DNA of 64,000 nt from Byssothecium circinans (taxonomy: Eukaryota; Ascomycota; Dothideomycetes; Pleosporales; Massarinaceae). A program made the position numbers and the translations under genes. The notes beneath the pieces are model-generated. The model ran no database searches. It worked only from the letters and a program-made list of their open reading frames with translations, and had not been told where the DNA came from. Numbering within the stretch: position 1 is the stretch's first letter; the number at the start of each line of letters is the position of its first letter. Below, piece by piece: positions 32,125-42,723 of this stretch. Location of the stretch: contig ML977001.1 of the NCBI GenBank assembly GCA_010015675.1, forward strand, positions 517,674 through 581,673, read 5' to 3'.

Positions 32125-33954
32125 ATGGCAGAGGAAAAAGACTCGAGGCAAGAAGAGGCCCCTCACGGAGATGCGCCCAATGGAAGCGCACCAGAGGCAG
32201 AGAAGAATGAAGCCCAAGACGAGACTGAGCCCCCAATGCCGCTGAAGGCGCGGACAAGCTCGAGCAAGAAGGAAAAAGAACCGCCAGGCGGCTTCGATGA
32301 TACCCCAGTCCCGCGCGCGCCGCCGGGCTATACCATTAAGATCACTTTTCACCGGGCAACGAACCTGCCCCTCGCCGACATCAACACGCTGTCTGCAGAT
32401 CCTTTCATCGTAGCCGAATTGATCACCTCGCTGCCGACGCGCCACAAGGAAGACCCGCCGCTGCAATTGCGCACTCCTACAATCCGCGAGAGTACCGATC
32501 CCGAGTGGAATGCGACGTGGACCGTTGCGAACGTGCCCGCGTCCGGCTTCCGTCTCAAGTGCCGCATCTACGACGAAGATCCCGCCGACCACGATGACCG
32601 CTTGGGCAATGTGCACGTCGTCGTCGACTCGCTCAATGACAACTGGTCTGGGATTAGCGACCAGCGATATCCGATCAAGAAGCGCATGGGGAGCAAGCGC
32701 GCATACCTGCTGAGAGCTGTGGCTGTGTGCTTCAACAAGGTGCAGCACATGAACGGCTCACTGTACGTGAGTGTGGAGCTGCTGGGGAAAACGCAGGACG
32801 AGAACGGAGGTCGCGCATACACTGTGGGACCGCAGTTCTGGATACGCCATTACTCACCACTGTTGGGCCGCTTGCTAGGGCAAAAGGAACCCAATGTCGA
32901 CGGGGAGGCGTCAAAGAGAACGGGTAAGACCAAGGCCGAGAGGTACAACTTCCAAGCGAACGAGATACAACTGCGCGGGCCCACTCCAGACGCCATGTAT
33001 CATCGCTACGTAGAGTTTAAGCCCTTTGTCAAGTCAATGTTCACCGCGAAAGGGGTCCGAGGGTTCATCCTATCCAAAGCTCTGCATCATCAGCATGCGC
33101 GCGTTTACAACTTCGATCGCGAGACTGAATTTGAATTCTTCCCGGAACCATGCGAAGCCTTAACACAGAAGTTCTTGGAGCTCGTGCACTATGACAAGGG
33201 TGGACGTATCTTTACGTATATACTAACGCTCGACGCACTGTTACGCTTCACTGAGACAGGCAAGGAGTTCGGCATCGATATGTTGTCCAAACACACTATG
33301 CACAGCGACGTCGCGGCATACACCGCCTTCTCAGGCGAGTTTTTTATAAGACGGCTCAAGCACCCAAATCGAGAATCTCGAGAAGCCGGCGGCCACAACT
33401 CTAGCCACCCTCCAGACGATATCTCCGGCGGTCCCCCGAAAGATGAGCCTATAAAAGACCCAGCATACTATGAGCTCATCATCGACAACGATTCAGGCAC
33501 CTACCGTCCCAATGCCAAGCTCCTGCCGCAATTGAAGTCCTTCTTGGAGTCAAACTTTCCCGGCCTCCACATCGTGACACTAGACTGCCAAAGCCAAGCC
33601 GAGAAGATGGAGAAACTCAAGCAGGAGCAGCGCGAACGTAAGAAGCAAGAGGGTGAGCATATCGTGTATGCGCAGGCCAGCAGGAGCAGCAGTATGTCCT
33701 CGAGTGATATTGAGGAGCTTGATCGACTGGAGCAGTTGGGCGAACGGCCAGAACCGCACTTCAGGCATCAAGTCTTGGGAGCTGCCGGCGCAAAGGTTGA
33801 CGCTGCGAAGTGGCACGCGAAGACTTTGGTGCCCAGTAATAACGCAGAAGGCTGGCGAGGGAGTAAGCACCAGCCGAGGCAGGACGACGCGGCCGTGGCT
33901 CAGGCGCGACAAGAAGCTAAACAAGCTGAACCAAGTGAGGCGCCGAAGCCATAG
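32125..33954 (+). CDS. C2-domain protein
   Basis: A single exon encodes 609 aa from MAEEKDSR; upstream in-frame codons include no better ATG. The first ~65 residues are acidic and Pro-rich. A C2 domain spans roughly residues 70-205, with the strands YTIKITFHRATNLP, DPFIVAEL, DPEWNATWTV and FRLKCRIYDED and a DHDDRLG calcium-loop-like segment. C2 domains bind phospholipids, often with Ca2+. The rest (FKPFVKSMFTAKGVRGFIL, EFFPEPCEALTQKF) is conserved in a fungal-only family of unknown role, sometimes described as C2-containing lipid-binding proteins. The C-terminus is a Lys/Glu/Gln coiled coil (EKLKQEQRERKKQEGE) and a disordered tail. Probably a peripheral membrane protein. Confidence 0.85.
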   Translation: MAEEKDSRQEEAPHGDAPNGSAPEAEKNEAQDETEPPMPLKARTSSSKKEKEPPGGFDDTPVPRAPPGYTIKITFHRATNLPLADINTLSADPFIVAELITSLPTRHKEDPPLQLRTPTIRESTDPEWNATWTVANVPASGFRLKCRIYDEDPADHDDRLGNVHVVVDSLNDNWSGISDQRYPIKKRMGSKRAYLLRAVAVCFNKVQHMNGSLYVSVELLGKTQDENGGRAYTVGPQFWIRHYSPLLGRLLGQKEPNVDGEASKRTGKTKAERYNFQANEIQLRGPTPDAMYHRYVEFKPFVKSMFTAKGVRGFILSKALHHQHARVYNFDRETEFEFFPEPCEALTQKFLELVHYDKGGRIFTYILTLDALLRFTETGKEFGIDMLSKHTMHSDVAAYTAFSGEFFIRRLKHPNRESREAGGHNSSHPPDDISGGPPKDEPIKDPAYYELIIDNDSGTYRPNAKLLPQLKSFLESNFPGLHIVTLDCQSQAEKMEKLKQEQRERKKQEGEHIVYAQASRSSSMSSSDIEELDRLEQLGERPEPHFRHQVLGAAGAKVDAAKWHAKTLVPSNNAEGWRGSKHQPRQDDAAVAQARQEAKQAEPSEAPKP

Positions 33955-34366
33955 GTTGAGCGAGGATTTATCCTGTAATTCATCTCCATTGACTTTTCTT
34001 CTAGACCTTCGTTCATCGGCTATCTTCATCTTCCAGGCGTCTTTGCATTCTCGGCTCGAAGAGAGGAGTAATTTTGGTATCAATAGGGTTTGGAACTGGG
34101 ACTGGAATTGGATCCATCGCTCGCCATTTGTATAGTTCACGGAGAGAGTGAGAGAGATACCCGCTATATATTTTCCTATGTAATTCATATTGTCTCCTGT
34201 CTATCACCAGCATTTCCCTTCCTTTTTTTTTCTACATTCATAGGATAGGCTATGGTGAGTGACACAATCTCTAACTTATTGTTTAACTTCCCCATCACAT
34301 CCTTCTCATCTTTTCATCTCAAGACCCCTCCTCGTCCCCAAACACACAGACCCAACCCACCACTCC
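33955..34366. terminator. Convergent 3' flanks of the C2 and SnoaL-like genes
   Basis: No coding signal is seen in this 412-bp tail-to-tail interval. It contains a T9 tract at 34223-34231. Confidence 0.45.
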
Positions 34367-35002
34367 CTAAAACTCCCGCATAATCGCCTCATCCCCAATC
34401 CTCTTCGTAAACCCCACCGTCCGCTTCCGAATCCTCCACACCCCACTCGCGCCCTGGACACCCTCAAAATCCCCACCTTCGGCCTCCAAACACACAAGTT
34501 CATCTTCATATCTCCCATACGCCTGCAGCACTTTGCCCTCATGCGGACCCTGCCCAAAATGGCAGCCGATGAAATACGTCACTGCGTTTGCGGTCTTGGG
34601 ATCATCGTCGGTGCGGGTGGTGTTGAAGACGATGGTTTGTGTGGTTAGGGAGTGGTGGGTTAGTATGGGGCCGAGACTAGTGGGATTTGTTAAGTTGAGG
34701 ATGTTACCTAAGATGGGGACGACTTATGAACGAGAGTGGTAATGCATAGTCATTCTCGTGTTTGTGTTTGTTGGTAAACGAGATGGGGTTGCACAGTGCT
34801 GTACATACCGGTTCTGTATGGCGCCTCTTACGGCATCAACGCCTTTCAAGTCGGAGTTAAAGGGGTAGTCGGCTATGACGTCGGGGACAAAGACTTTTTT
34901 TAGGAGGTCGAAGATTTTGGTGTCGAGGGCTTCGCAGTAGCGGGAGATGGTGTTTTGGATGGCGATGTGGTCGTGTGGATTGATTGCTTGGGCACTCGAC
35001 AT
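34367..35002 (-). CDS. SnoaL/NTF2-like domain protein
   Basis: Exons 35002-34809 and 34676-34367 encode 167 aa, a full-length NTF2-like domain. It starts with a helix (AIQNTISRYCEALDTKIF), then LLKKVFVPDVIADYPF, where Asp/Tyr residues line the cone-shaped pocket in SnoaL_4-type proteins. The second exon reads RLGPILTHHSLTTQTIVF and NAVTYFIGCHFGQG, and ends with VWRIRKRTVGF. Members include polyketide cyclases, dehydratases and ketosteroid-isomerase-like enzymes; the substrate here is unknown. It lies 0.4 kb from an MFS permease gene on the same strand, which may be coincidental. Confidence 0.8.
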
Positions 35003-35411
35003 CTCGACAGGAACGTGGTAAGTTTAGCTTGGAAGAAGATGGAAAATGGCATTTGAATCAGAGAAAGGGGGAGAGTGAGTGTCGCGGAGCTCTATGGTGA
35101 GGTCGTGATAGCTTTCGGAATTGCATCGGAACCCCACTCCGAGTAGGTGTGCATGTGATGTGACCACACTTGGATATTACAATAATCAATGAAGATTCTT
35201 TGTGCAAGCGGAATTTTCTAAAATACTGCAGTTTTGATGTTAGATATTAACTAGATCCTCCAAAATCATACTCTCGAACATTTAAACGCCTGAAGATGTG
35301 CCTATGAGCCATAACCCAGCTACTAGTCTATTCATTGGACATTTTGAAAATCAGTTCCCCTTTTTTCCCCAAGTAGATGGCAGACATCGAAACAATTCCG
35401 CAAACTAACAC
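35003..35411. other. Intergenic, SnoaL-like promoter and MFS 3' flank
   Basis: No gene is seen in this 409-bp interval; the middle part is AT-rich. Confidence 0.5.
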
Positions 35412-37463
35412 TCAAAGAGTGTACCGGAAGAAAGCCGCACCATCTCCCTTCTCGCTTTCAGCAACCATCTCTTGCCTCGCCCACACACCACTCCTCCCCT
35501 GCTCCCTATCAACAGCATCCCTCCTCTTATTCTCCCAGGCACACCAAAAATGCATGAAAATACAAAGAACAGTACTCATAGCGAGCAAACAGATGACGAT
35601 AACATGACCACGGACAAACTTTGGCGCGTCCTGGTACGTGTACGTGTAGCCCGATAGGACGCCACCGAGATTGCCGAAGCCGACCTGCATTGCGATGCCG
35701 ACGGAGCGCTTGGTAGACCCGCCGATGTTGTTGCCGTTCCAGGCGACGGTTTGAGATACATTGGGATAGATGCCCGCGGCGGCGAAGAAGGTTCCAAGGT
35801 ATCTGAAATGGGGCTCGTCTTGGGAGATCAGGATGCTGAAGCCGATGATGCTACGCAAACACGGTTAGAAGGGTAGTACAGGGAAGATTTCCTCGGATAT
35901 CGGATAGTCGGGATGGACAAGAATATGACAACACACTGCTACGACAGTAGGGGGAGGGTGCGACGATATTGTCGGCACACGTTGTTGAACCGTCGTTTGG
36001 GATGTATGCTGTGTCGTGCTTGGGATAGACAGGCGGTGTGATGTGGAACGTGACAAGCGTAGCAAATACAGTGACAGCCGATATCTGGGGAAGGAACCGG
36101 CGGGTCATCCCCGTCCGATATTGGTACAAACTTGGAGCTCGAGGAGAAGGGGGAACTCACGCTAAAACGTTGCAAGCGATCATGTAGATTCCGCGTTGTC
36201 CATGCTTATCGGCGAACCAGCCAGCTGCGATACAGAAGACGCAAGCGATTACATAGGGCGGAACGGTCATTAGCTGAGCTTTCTCATCCACATATCCCAT
36301 CTTCGAAATGATGGTCGGGAGGAAGAGGGAAAAGGAGTAAAGGGGAGAGTAGATTCCAAAGGTGATGAACATATGCACCCAGATTTTCCAGTCTTTGATG
36401 GCATCCATAATGTACCTTGTCTTGAAGCGATCATCAAGACACGATCGGTCAGCCTCGAGGCGTCGCTGTACTTCGATTCGATCATTGGCCGTGAGGAATT
36501 TTGCCGTGTCCGGGTAATCATACATGAGAAAGTATGCTGAAAGCGCTATGGAGGACTCATGTTAGCCTTGGTTGTGCATGCGATACGAGACATGTTGTGG
36601 AAAGGCACAAGGAAAGTTAAAACCACGCGCTGTGCGAGCAGTGCCAGCTGACAGTGGCACGATCCACTGCAGAGTTGACTCACCTATGACGATCGTGACA
36701 GCTCCCTCGATGATGAATATCCAGCTCCAAGCACCGAGACCATACACATGGTCTAGCTTCATGATAGCTCGGGCGAGCAATCCGCCGAAAGCTCCCGCAG
36801 CTGTCGCAGCGGAGAAGAAGAGAGCCATACGGAACCCGCATTCGTGCCGTCGGTACCACTGTGTGATGCTGTTCCTCAACGTTAGATTGCATTGGTAGAA
36901 AGTATATGGTGATCATCAGCTTACTAGAATGTTATACCAGGAAATAGCCCGCCTTCCGCTAGACCCAGTATGGCCCGAACACCCAGCAAGCCCTCATAGT
37001 TCTTCACGGCGCCCATGGAGCAGCACACGATGCCCCAGGCGACCATGATACTAGGGATCCAGATGGAAGGGCGGAACCGCTTCATCATGAGGTTGGACGG
37101 GAGTTCAGCGAAGACGTAGAAGGGGAAGAAGATGGCGAGTGCGTTGTTATATTCTAGAGATTTCGGGTTCATCTTCAGGTCACGCTCGAGTCCAGCTAGA
37201 CGAGAATTTCCAATGTTACTTCGATCAAGGAAGCTCAGTCTGAGGATTATCAGCACTTGGGCGGCATGAGAAGGGTTGGGCACTTACAGATAGAGCAGAG
37301 CCAGAAAGGGGATCAGCTTGAAGTCGATTCTACGTAGCAGGCGGCGCGTACGCTTGCCGTCGTAACCGGCAGATGCCATGCTCGCAGAGTCGTCGATGGA
37401 ATGTGGCTCCCCCGAAGTGCGAACTAGCTCCCGCGTGAGGTCCTTGTCGGATAACATGGCCAT
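35412..37463 (-). CDS. MFS permease of the allantoate/anion:cation symporter family (Dal5-like)
   Basis: Five exons (37463-37288, 37239-36925, 36868-36684, 36536-36161, 35850-35412) join to 496 aa with about 12 membrane helices. The N-terminus ends in RRIDFKLIPFLALLYLLSFL, followed by DRSNIGNSRLAGL, the signature of this family, then ELPSNLMMKRF and AEGGLFPGITFY. The second half has GWFADKHGQRGIYM and WNGNNIGGSTKRSVGIAM, again typical. The family takes up allantoate, nicotinate, pantothenate and similar carboxylates; the substrate here is not defined. The start is the ATG at 37463. The last intron is unusually long (310 nt), and the fourth acceptor (TTTTCAG) was chosen because the nearer ATAG breaks phase. 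Confidence 0.88.
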
Positions 37464-39391
37464 GTTGTTTTGAATAACCACTTAGAAGCGGTAAGGAAGG
37501 TGCGTAGATGATGATATCAGGTGCGATCAAGTGAATAAGAGGGAGCGATGCTGACTGCCTGCGGGAAGGCAGAGCTCTTAAGATTAAAGAAAACGTGGCC
37601 GCCACCTACTAAAATTGCGAACCCACACGATCGGTGAAACCAATAAGTCTACAACAGGTTGCAAGGAAGGCGGAAACATGCAGCTGCTCAACAGCTTTGT
37701 GCTCACGGCTACCTGCAGTCCCTCATGGCTATCTGCTCACAAGCGTCACCTTTGGAGATGTCAACATGTAGCCTTCCATGGTATGACCTTCCCCTTTACC
37801 CTCGAGTGAATAAAGAATCGTGTGAATGAGGCCCACTGTTTGAGTGTGCGTTTTCAAGGGATGTGTACTATGATCTTCGCCCCTGCTGCCGTACGACCGG
37901 AGCTTTTCAAGACATGGCACAATTGAAGCTTAGCTCGGAACATGCATGTACCGCCGGAACTGGCGCGTTGGCGGCCATGGCTTCGCTGTAGCATAGGTAT
38001 GCTGGTGGCGACAACTCCCGCTAATGATCAAATCCCTCTTCATGCGTTAGCAAACTTGCACAGTGTCAATTGCATTCAATGGTAGTTGACCCGCGTCTGG
38101 AGAACGAAGCTTACCATGCAGTGTGGAGGAAGTGCACCACGTTAGTATCTAGCATACCTCACGTCACTGGCATGTGTGCGTAATCCTACGATCGGATCTA
38201 ACCGACCGAGACAGGCTATCCCTCGTGGCCTCACCAGACAGAAGTACCAATCACATAGCCCAATGCCATCGACTACCACTTTCACACGCCCGCGGCTCTT
38301 TCTGGAATGACTTGCATGCGTATGACAATCAACAGACAAGTGTCAGCTGTAAACTGGTAGGATAGAGGTGCCAAAAGAATACGGTACACATGACGGCCGA
38401 CCTTGCGTCGCCGTGGCTGTACGAGGCGCCCACGGTGACACCTTGTGTACAGAAGCGCGCATTGTATCCATCGACCAGGCTTCAGGCAGGTAGTACATGC
38501 GTTGCATTCTTGTCGCTGCTAGGAGGAAAGGATGGGATGAGGATCGACAGATGAAAGAATGCCGTTCTTTAGCCGTGTAACGGGAAAGCGTTGAGACGCT
38601 ATCCCTCGCCCTAAGATAGTCTTGGACACAAAGAAGCGTCTGAACGGCCGTTTGAAGAATGGCACTCGTCGTTGGCGGTGGTCGATGTAGGATGAGTTGG
38701 CGAGGCTGAAACCGCGAGGGGGAGTGACGATACGTGTAGTTCGCAGATCGTGGTTATTTCCCGAGGTGCATAACCAGCGGTAGACAATGGCTGGAGATAG
38801 TCAAATGGAGAAGAAGCGTGTAACACGTTCAGAGATTCTTGTCATGACGACAGCGTCACGTATGCGCAGGCGTCGCATCTTCAAATATTGGAACGAAAGC
38901 CAAAATTGAACCTTCCTCTTTGGGTACATCTGATAAGGGCTTATCTAATGTATAGATCGTAGCAGTGAAGGACCAACTTTTGGAGAGAAAAATAAGGTAA
39001 AACGGTTCTTGGAAAGGTCGTTGACGGAGGCCAGGACGAGCTTTCCACAGTTTCGGCTGCGCTTGGTTTTAGTGCGGCTTTAACCCTCTCCAACACCAGC
39101 TCGACAGCCCCCAAGTCTCTTACAACCTCGACGCATTCTTGCGAACATTGCATGCTTCTGATGCAGTGTTTGATGAAATCATATCAAAGCAAACTCGGAA
39201 CCTATTTATATCATCAGCTTTTTCCAAAGTCTAATGGCTGTTTTGCCACGTCGTCCAACACACGCGGGGTCCGAAAGTCAACTCAGGTCTCAAGCTCGGC
39301 ATATAAGAAAGCTGTGTTGAGAGGAGAGGTTTTTTTTCTTTTTGCACAGCTAGCCTGTTACCCTGAGATTGCTCTGCCTCTCCTTTTATGA
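37464..39391. other. Gene-poor region upstream of the MFS gene
   Basis: About 1.9 kb with no supported gene. The MFS promoter lies at the left end. The right end leads into the hairpin minisatellite. Confidence 0.5.
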
Positions 39392-40032
39392 CGGCCAACG
39401 CCTCCGTTGGCCGCTCCTTTCGGAGTAGTATTTCAGCAATCACATAGAAATTCTGCATTAGGCTAGCTCCTATAACTTAAACATATTGTATCAAGTCCTG
39501 AAAATATCGATTACGCTGATCATATAGAATTATGTATTAGGCTAGTGCAGGCCTGTAATAGACAGATTGAACATACCGCATTAGGCAATTTCTGAAACAT
39601 GTAGATTACAGCGACGAATTTCCGCCAGAAACGACAGTTGGCGGAAAGATTGAACATACCGCATTAGGCAATTTCTGAAACATGTAGATTACAGCGACGA
39701 ATTTCCGCCAGAAACGACAGTTGGCGGAAAGATTGAACATACCGCATTAGGCAAGTCCCCAGAAAGTGTGGATTGCATTGATAGATTTCCGCCGAGACTG
39801 CGTTCTGCTGGCGGAAAGTCGAACATACCGCATTAGGCACATTTACGAAATGTGTGGATCACCTACAACACGCTCTCCACAGTGTCCTGCCACGTAGGAT
39901 TTTCGCAGCGGATGGTTGAACATACCGAATCAGGTAATTTACTGCGAAAAGTGTGGATTGCAGTGACAGACTTCCGCCACGCCATGGTTTCGTGGCGGAC
40001 ATGGTTTCGAGCTCGACATGGTTTCGACAGAG
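39392..40032. repeat. Hairpin-bearing minisatellite, 83-98 bp units plus 17-bp repeats
   Basis: Units start at GATTGAACATACCGCATTAG or close variants, at 39565, 39648, 39731, 39817 and 39915. The first two units are identical over 83 bp; the third to fifth diverge. Units 1 and 2 contain a 9-bp perfect stem TTTCCGCCA/TGGCGGAAA (39619-39627 with 39639-39647, and 83 bp later). Unit 3 keeps TTTCCGCC/GGCGGAAA, and the last unit has CCGCCACG/CGTGGCGG. Two decayed half-units with ATTAGGCTAG lie upstream near 39460 and 39533. A further perfect 9-bp stem, CGGCCAACG/CGTTGGCCG, is at 39392-39413. The array ends with three CATGGTTTCG copies at a 17-bp period (39983, 40000, 40017). Confidence 0.9.
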
Positions 40033-40391
40033 CTTTGACAACAACACAGCTTCAGCACAACGTTACAGTGCGAACGAACTGAGGAGTCCTACATGGATGT
40101 GATATTACTAGAGTATTTATCTGACGAAGGTATCGGTCTGGTCAATCGTCATCAAGTCACTAAGTTCAATCAAGTAGTCTCGTCGCGGAAACATTGTTTC
40201 GGTCATGACGCTTTCCCATTGTAGTAGATGATCGTTTCCATCAAGCTGCCTACATTATCATGCTGAGGCTACATACATGCGCAGTAGTAGAAAAGTTTGA
40301 AAACAGTCATGCATCGCACATAATCCCATTTCACACCCACCACCCACCTACATGCCTTCAAACTACCTCGCAGCGACCCTACCCTTTCTTC
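40033..40391. other. Short intergenic stretch after the minisatellite
   Basis: The sequence between the array and the CYP15 stop codon has no coding signal and should include the CYP15 3' UTR. Confidence 0.5.
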
Positions 40392-42458
40392 TCACGAAAT
40401 CGAAATATTAATAATCTTAATATCCTCTTCCGGCTTCTCCTTATAAACCTTCGTATTCTCGATCTTATGCACAACATCCAGGCCCTGCACCGCGCGCCCG
40501 AAAACCGTATGCTTGTTATCGAGCCAAGGCTGTAGTTGTATTAGCATCTTCTTCATTCGCAAGTGTTCAACTGGAGTATGAGGGGAAGAAAGAGGGAAGG
40601 TACGTACCGCCTTCTCCGTAGTAATAAAGAACTGACTCCCATTACTATTCGGCCCCGCATTCGCCATACTGACTGTATACGGCTTATCATGCTTCAAGCT
40701 CGAAAACTCATCGGCGAATTCTTTGCCCCAGATACTCTCACCGCCCGTGCCGTCGCCCAACGGATCGCCCGTTTGAATCATGAATTTGCGGATCACGCGG
40801 TGGAAGATGATGTTGTTGTAGTACCCGTTCTTGGAGTGCGTGACGAAGTTCTCGACGGCCTTGGGTGCGGCTTCGGGGAAGAGACGGATCGCAATGTCGC
40901 CGTAGGTGGTGTGGATGGTGGCTGAAGTTCCAGTAGCAGCGGGTCTGCCTTCGAGTTTCTTCTTCGCGGCGAGGTTGAGCGGTTTCTCGTTTTGCACGTC
41001 GCGGCCCGATTTCGCGGCTGATGTGTCGTTGGTGAACATGTAGAAGCGGACTTTGCCTGAACCGGTGGAAACAAGCATGGCATCTCGCGCTTCGGCTTCT
41101 TGGAGGAGAGGGTTCTCTGAAGCGGCCATTTCGACGGTTACGACGCCTTTCTTCTCGGGCTGGCCTTGGTAGAGGGAGAGCCAGAGCGGGCGGAAGGATT
41201 CTTCTTGCGCATAGAGCTTGACGCGCTTGTTGGAGAAGGTGTTGAGTACTTTGACGCCGTACATGGAGCCGTAGAGGATGAAATTGCCCGTTTCGTCGAA
41301 GACGACATTCATACGGGAGCGGATGGAGGGTTGGTCGAGCTCACGCTCAATGCCGAGTCTGCGTCCGAATTCCATGTCTTCAAGTGTTTGGACTGCGGTA
41401 CCGGCCTGATGCGACGCTTCTATGCTTGCGATGGATTCGTCGTACTCCCTGTGCAGCTTCCCCATGGCAAAGTGGAATACTCTGATGTGTCGGTCCGGGA
41501 AGGAAAAGGTCGCGAATTGTTTGCCGTCGGGCGATATCGTCAATGTCGCAGGTACAGATTTGGCTTTCTTGAACGCGAACAGATCCGTAGAGCTCTTCGT
41601 AGCAAAGACATTGTCGGGCTTCTCGAAGCTCCCGCTCGGCTGCCAGTATTCCACCATACCGCCCTGGTCCACAGACACCACGCAGTCGTAGTGGTGGTTG
41701 TATACCATGAGAGCCACAGGCTGCTTATGCACCTTCTTCAACGTATGTAGCGGCTCCATGTTTTCCCCTCTCCCATCATAGATGTGTATCCAAGAATTCT
41801 CTTCTGAGGAGACGGCCAATTGGGGGAACGACGTGCCCTTCCCATGTACCCAACACACAGCTTTGGGCGTATACTCCAAGCTCAGCATAGCCAACAGATC
41901 AAATGTGTCCACATCGAAGATCTTGACCGACTTGTCCGCTCCCGCAGTCGCAAAGCTTCGCCCATCTGCGCTGACACTCACAGACCGTATTTCTCCAACA
42001 TGCGCGCGGAACTCTTTGACGAACTCGATGCCGCCGAAATCCTTCTTCCAGAACTTGACCACGCCATCTATCGAGCTGGTGATGAGGAAGTCGGTATGCG
42101 GGGTAAAGGTGGTGAAGCATAGCTGCTCGCGGTGCATCAGCGACTTGGAGTAGCGGCTTGCGGCTGGCAGGGCAGCCATGTAGAGTTTTTCGTACGGCAG
42201 CCTTCTCTTCTTCTTTTTAGGCGCAGATGAAGGTAGCGCAGGTCCGAAGTCATCTTCTGAGGAGGTATCGTCTAATTATATATTAGTAGAGGTTGAGCGC
42301 ATTGGTTTGCGAACTTTACCGTCATCCGCATCGACCGCGGACGCCTTTGCAACTCCTTTTACGGTGCTGCGATCTGCCTCTTCGAATTCGGCTCGCGATC
42401 GCTTGGCCGATGGAGAGAGCATTCTCGTTCTCTCGTCGGCCGTTGAGGGAATATCCAT
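40392..42458 (-). CDS. cyp15: WD40-cyclophilin peptidyl-prolyl isomerase (CYP15/PPWD1 type)
   Basis: Exons 42458-42320, 42271-40608 and 40529-40392 give 646 aa. The N-terminus is acidic and basic and includes a likely nuclear signal (PKKKKRRLPYEK). Four or so WD40 blades follow (TSSIDGVVKFWKK, TAGADKSVKIFD, SVDQGGMVEYW). The C-terminal ~160 residues are a cyclophilin with TTYGDIAIRLFPEAAPKAVE, FHRVIRKFMIQTGD and the GPNSNGSQFFIT active-site block. A Trp needed for strong cyclosporin binding is not at its usual place: PWLDNKHTVFG keeps the WLD form. PPWD1 relatives work in spliceosomal complexes, so a nuclear role in splicing is likely. It is adjacent to RRP9 on the same strand (266 bp). Confidence 0.93.
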
Positions 42459-42723
42459 GATCGCGTTGTTGGTGTGAGTAGAGTTGCGCACAAGTGCAAC
42501 GAAGTTGACGTGTAGCTGGGCATGTGCAGCGGGCTTTCGCGGTGTCACGTGCCAGATTTCGCCTTCAAAGTGCTGCATGTGCGAATGTAAACATTGAAAG
42601 CCATGATTATCACCTTCGAGCACCAGACAAATGAAAAGCCAATTGTGATATGCAGGAGTGTAGGTTCGAGTGCTGCTTAGGGAAGTGGTATCATGATGCT
42701 ATCTCGCTCCACTAAACCACCAT

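Noticed and set aside
39565..39915. CRISPR-like direct repeats with palindromes
   Set aside because: The 83-98 bp units lie head to tail without unique spacers, no cas gene exists, and the DNA is eukaryotic. It is a minisatellite.
40563..42153. Several plus-strand ORFs of 89-194 aa opposite CYP15
   Set aside because: They are antisense shadows of the WD40 and cyclophilin exons.
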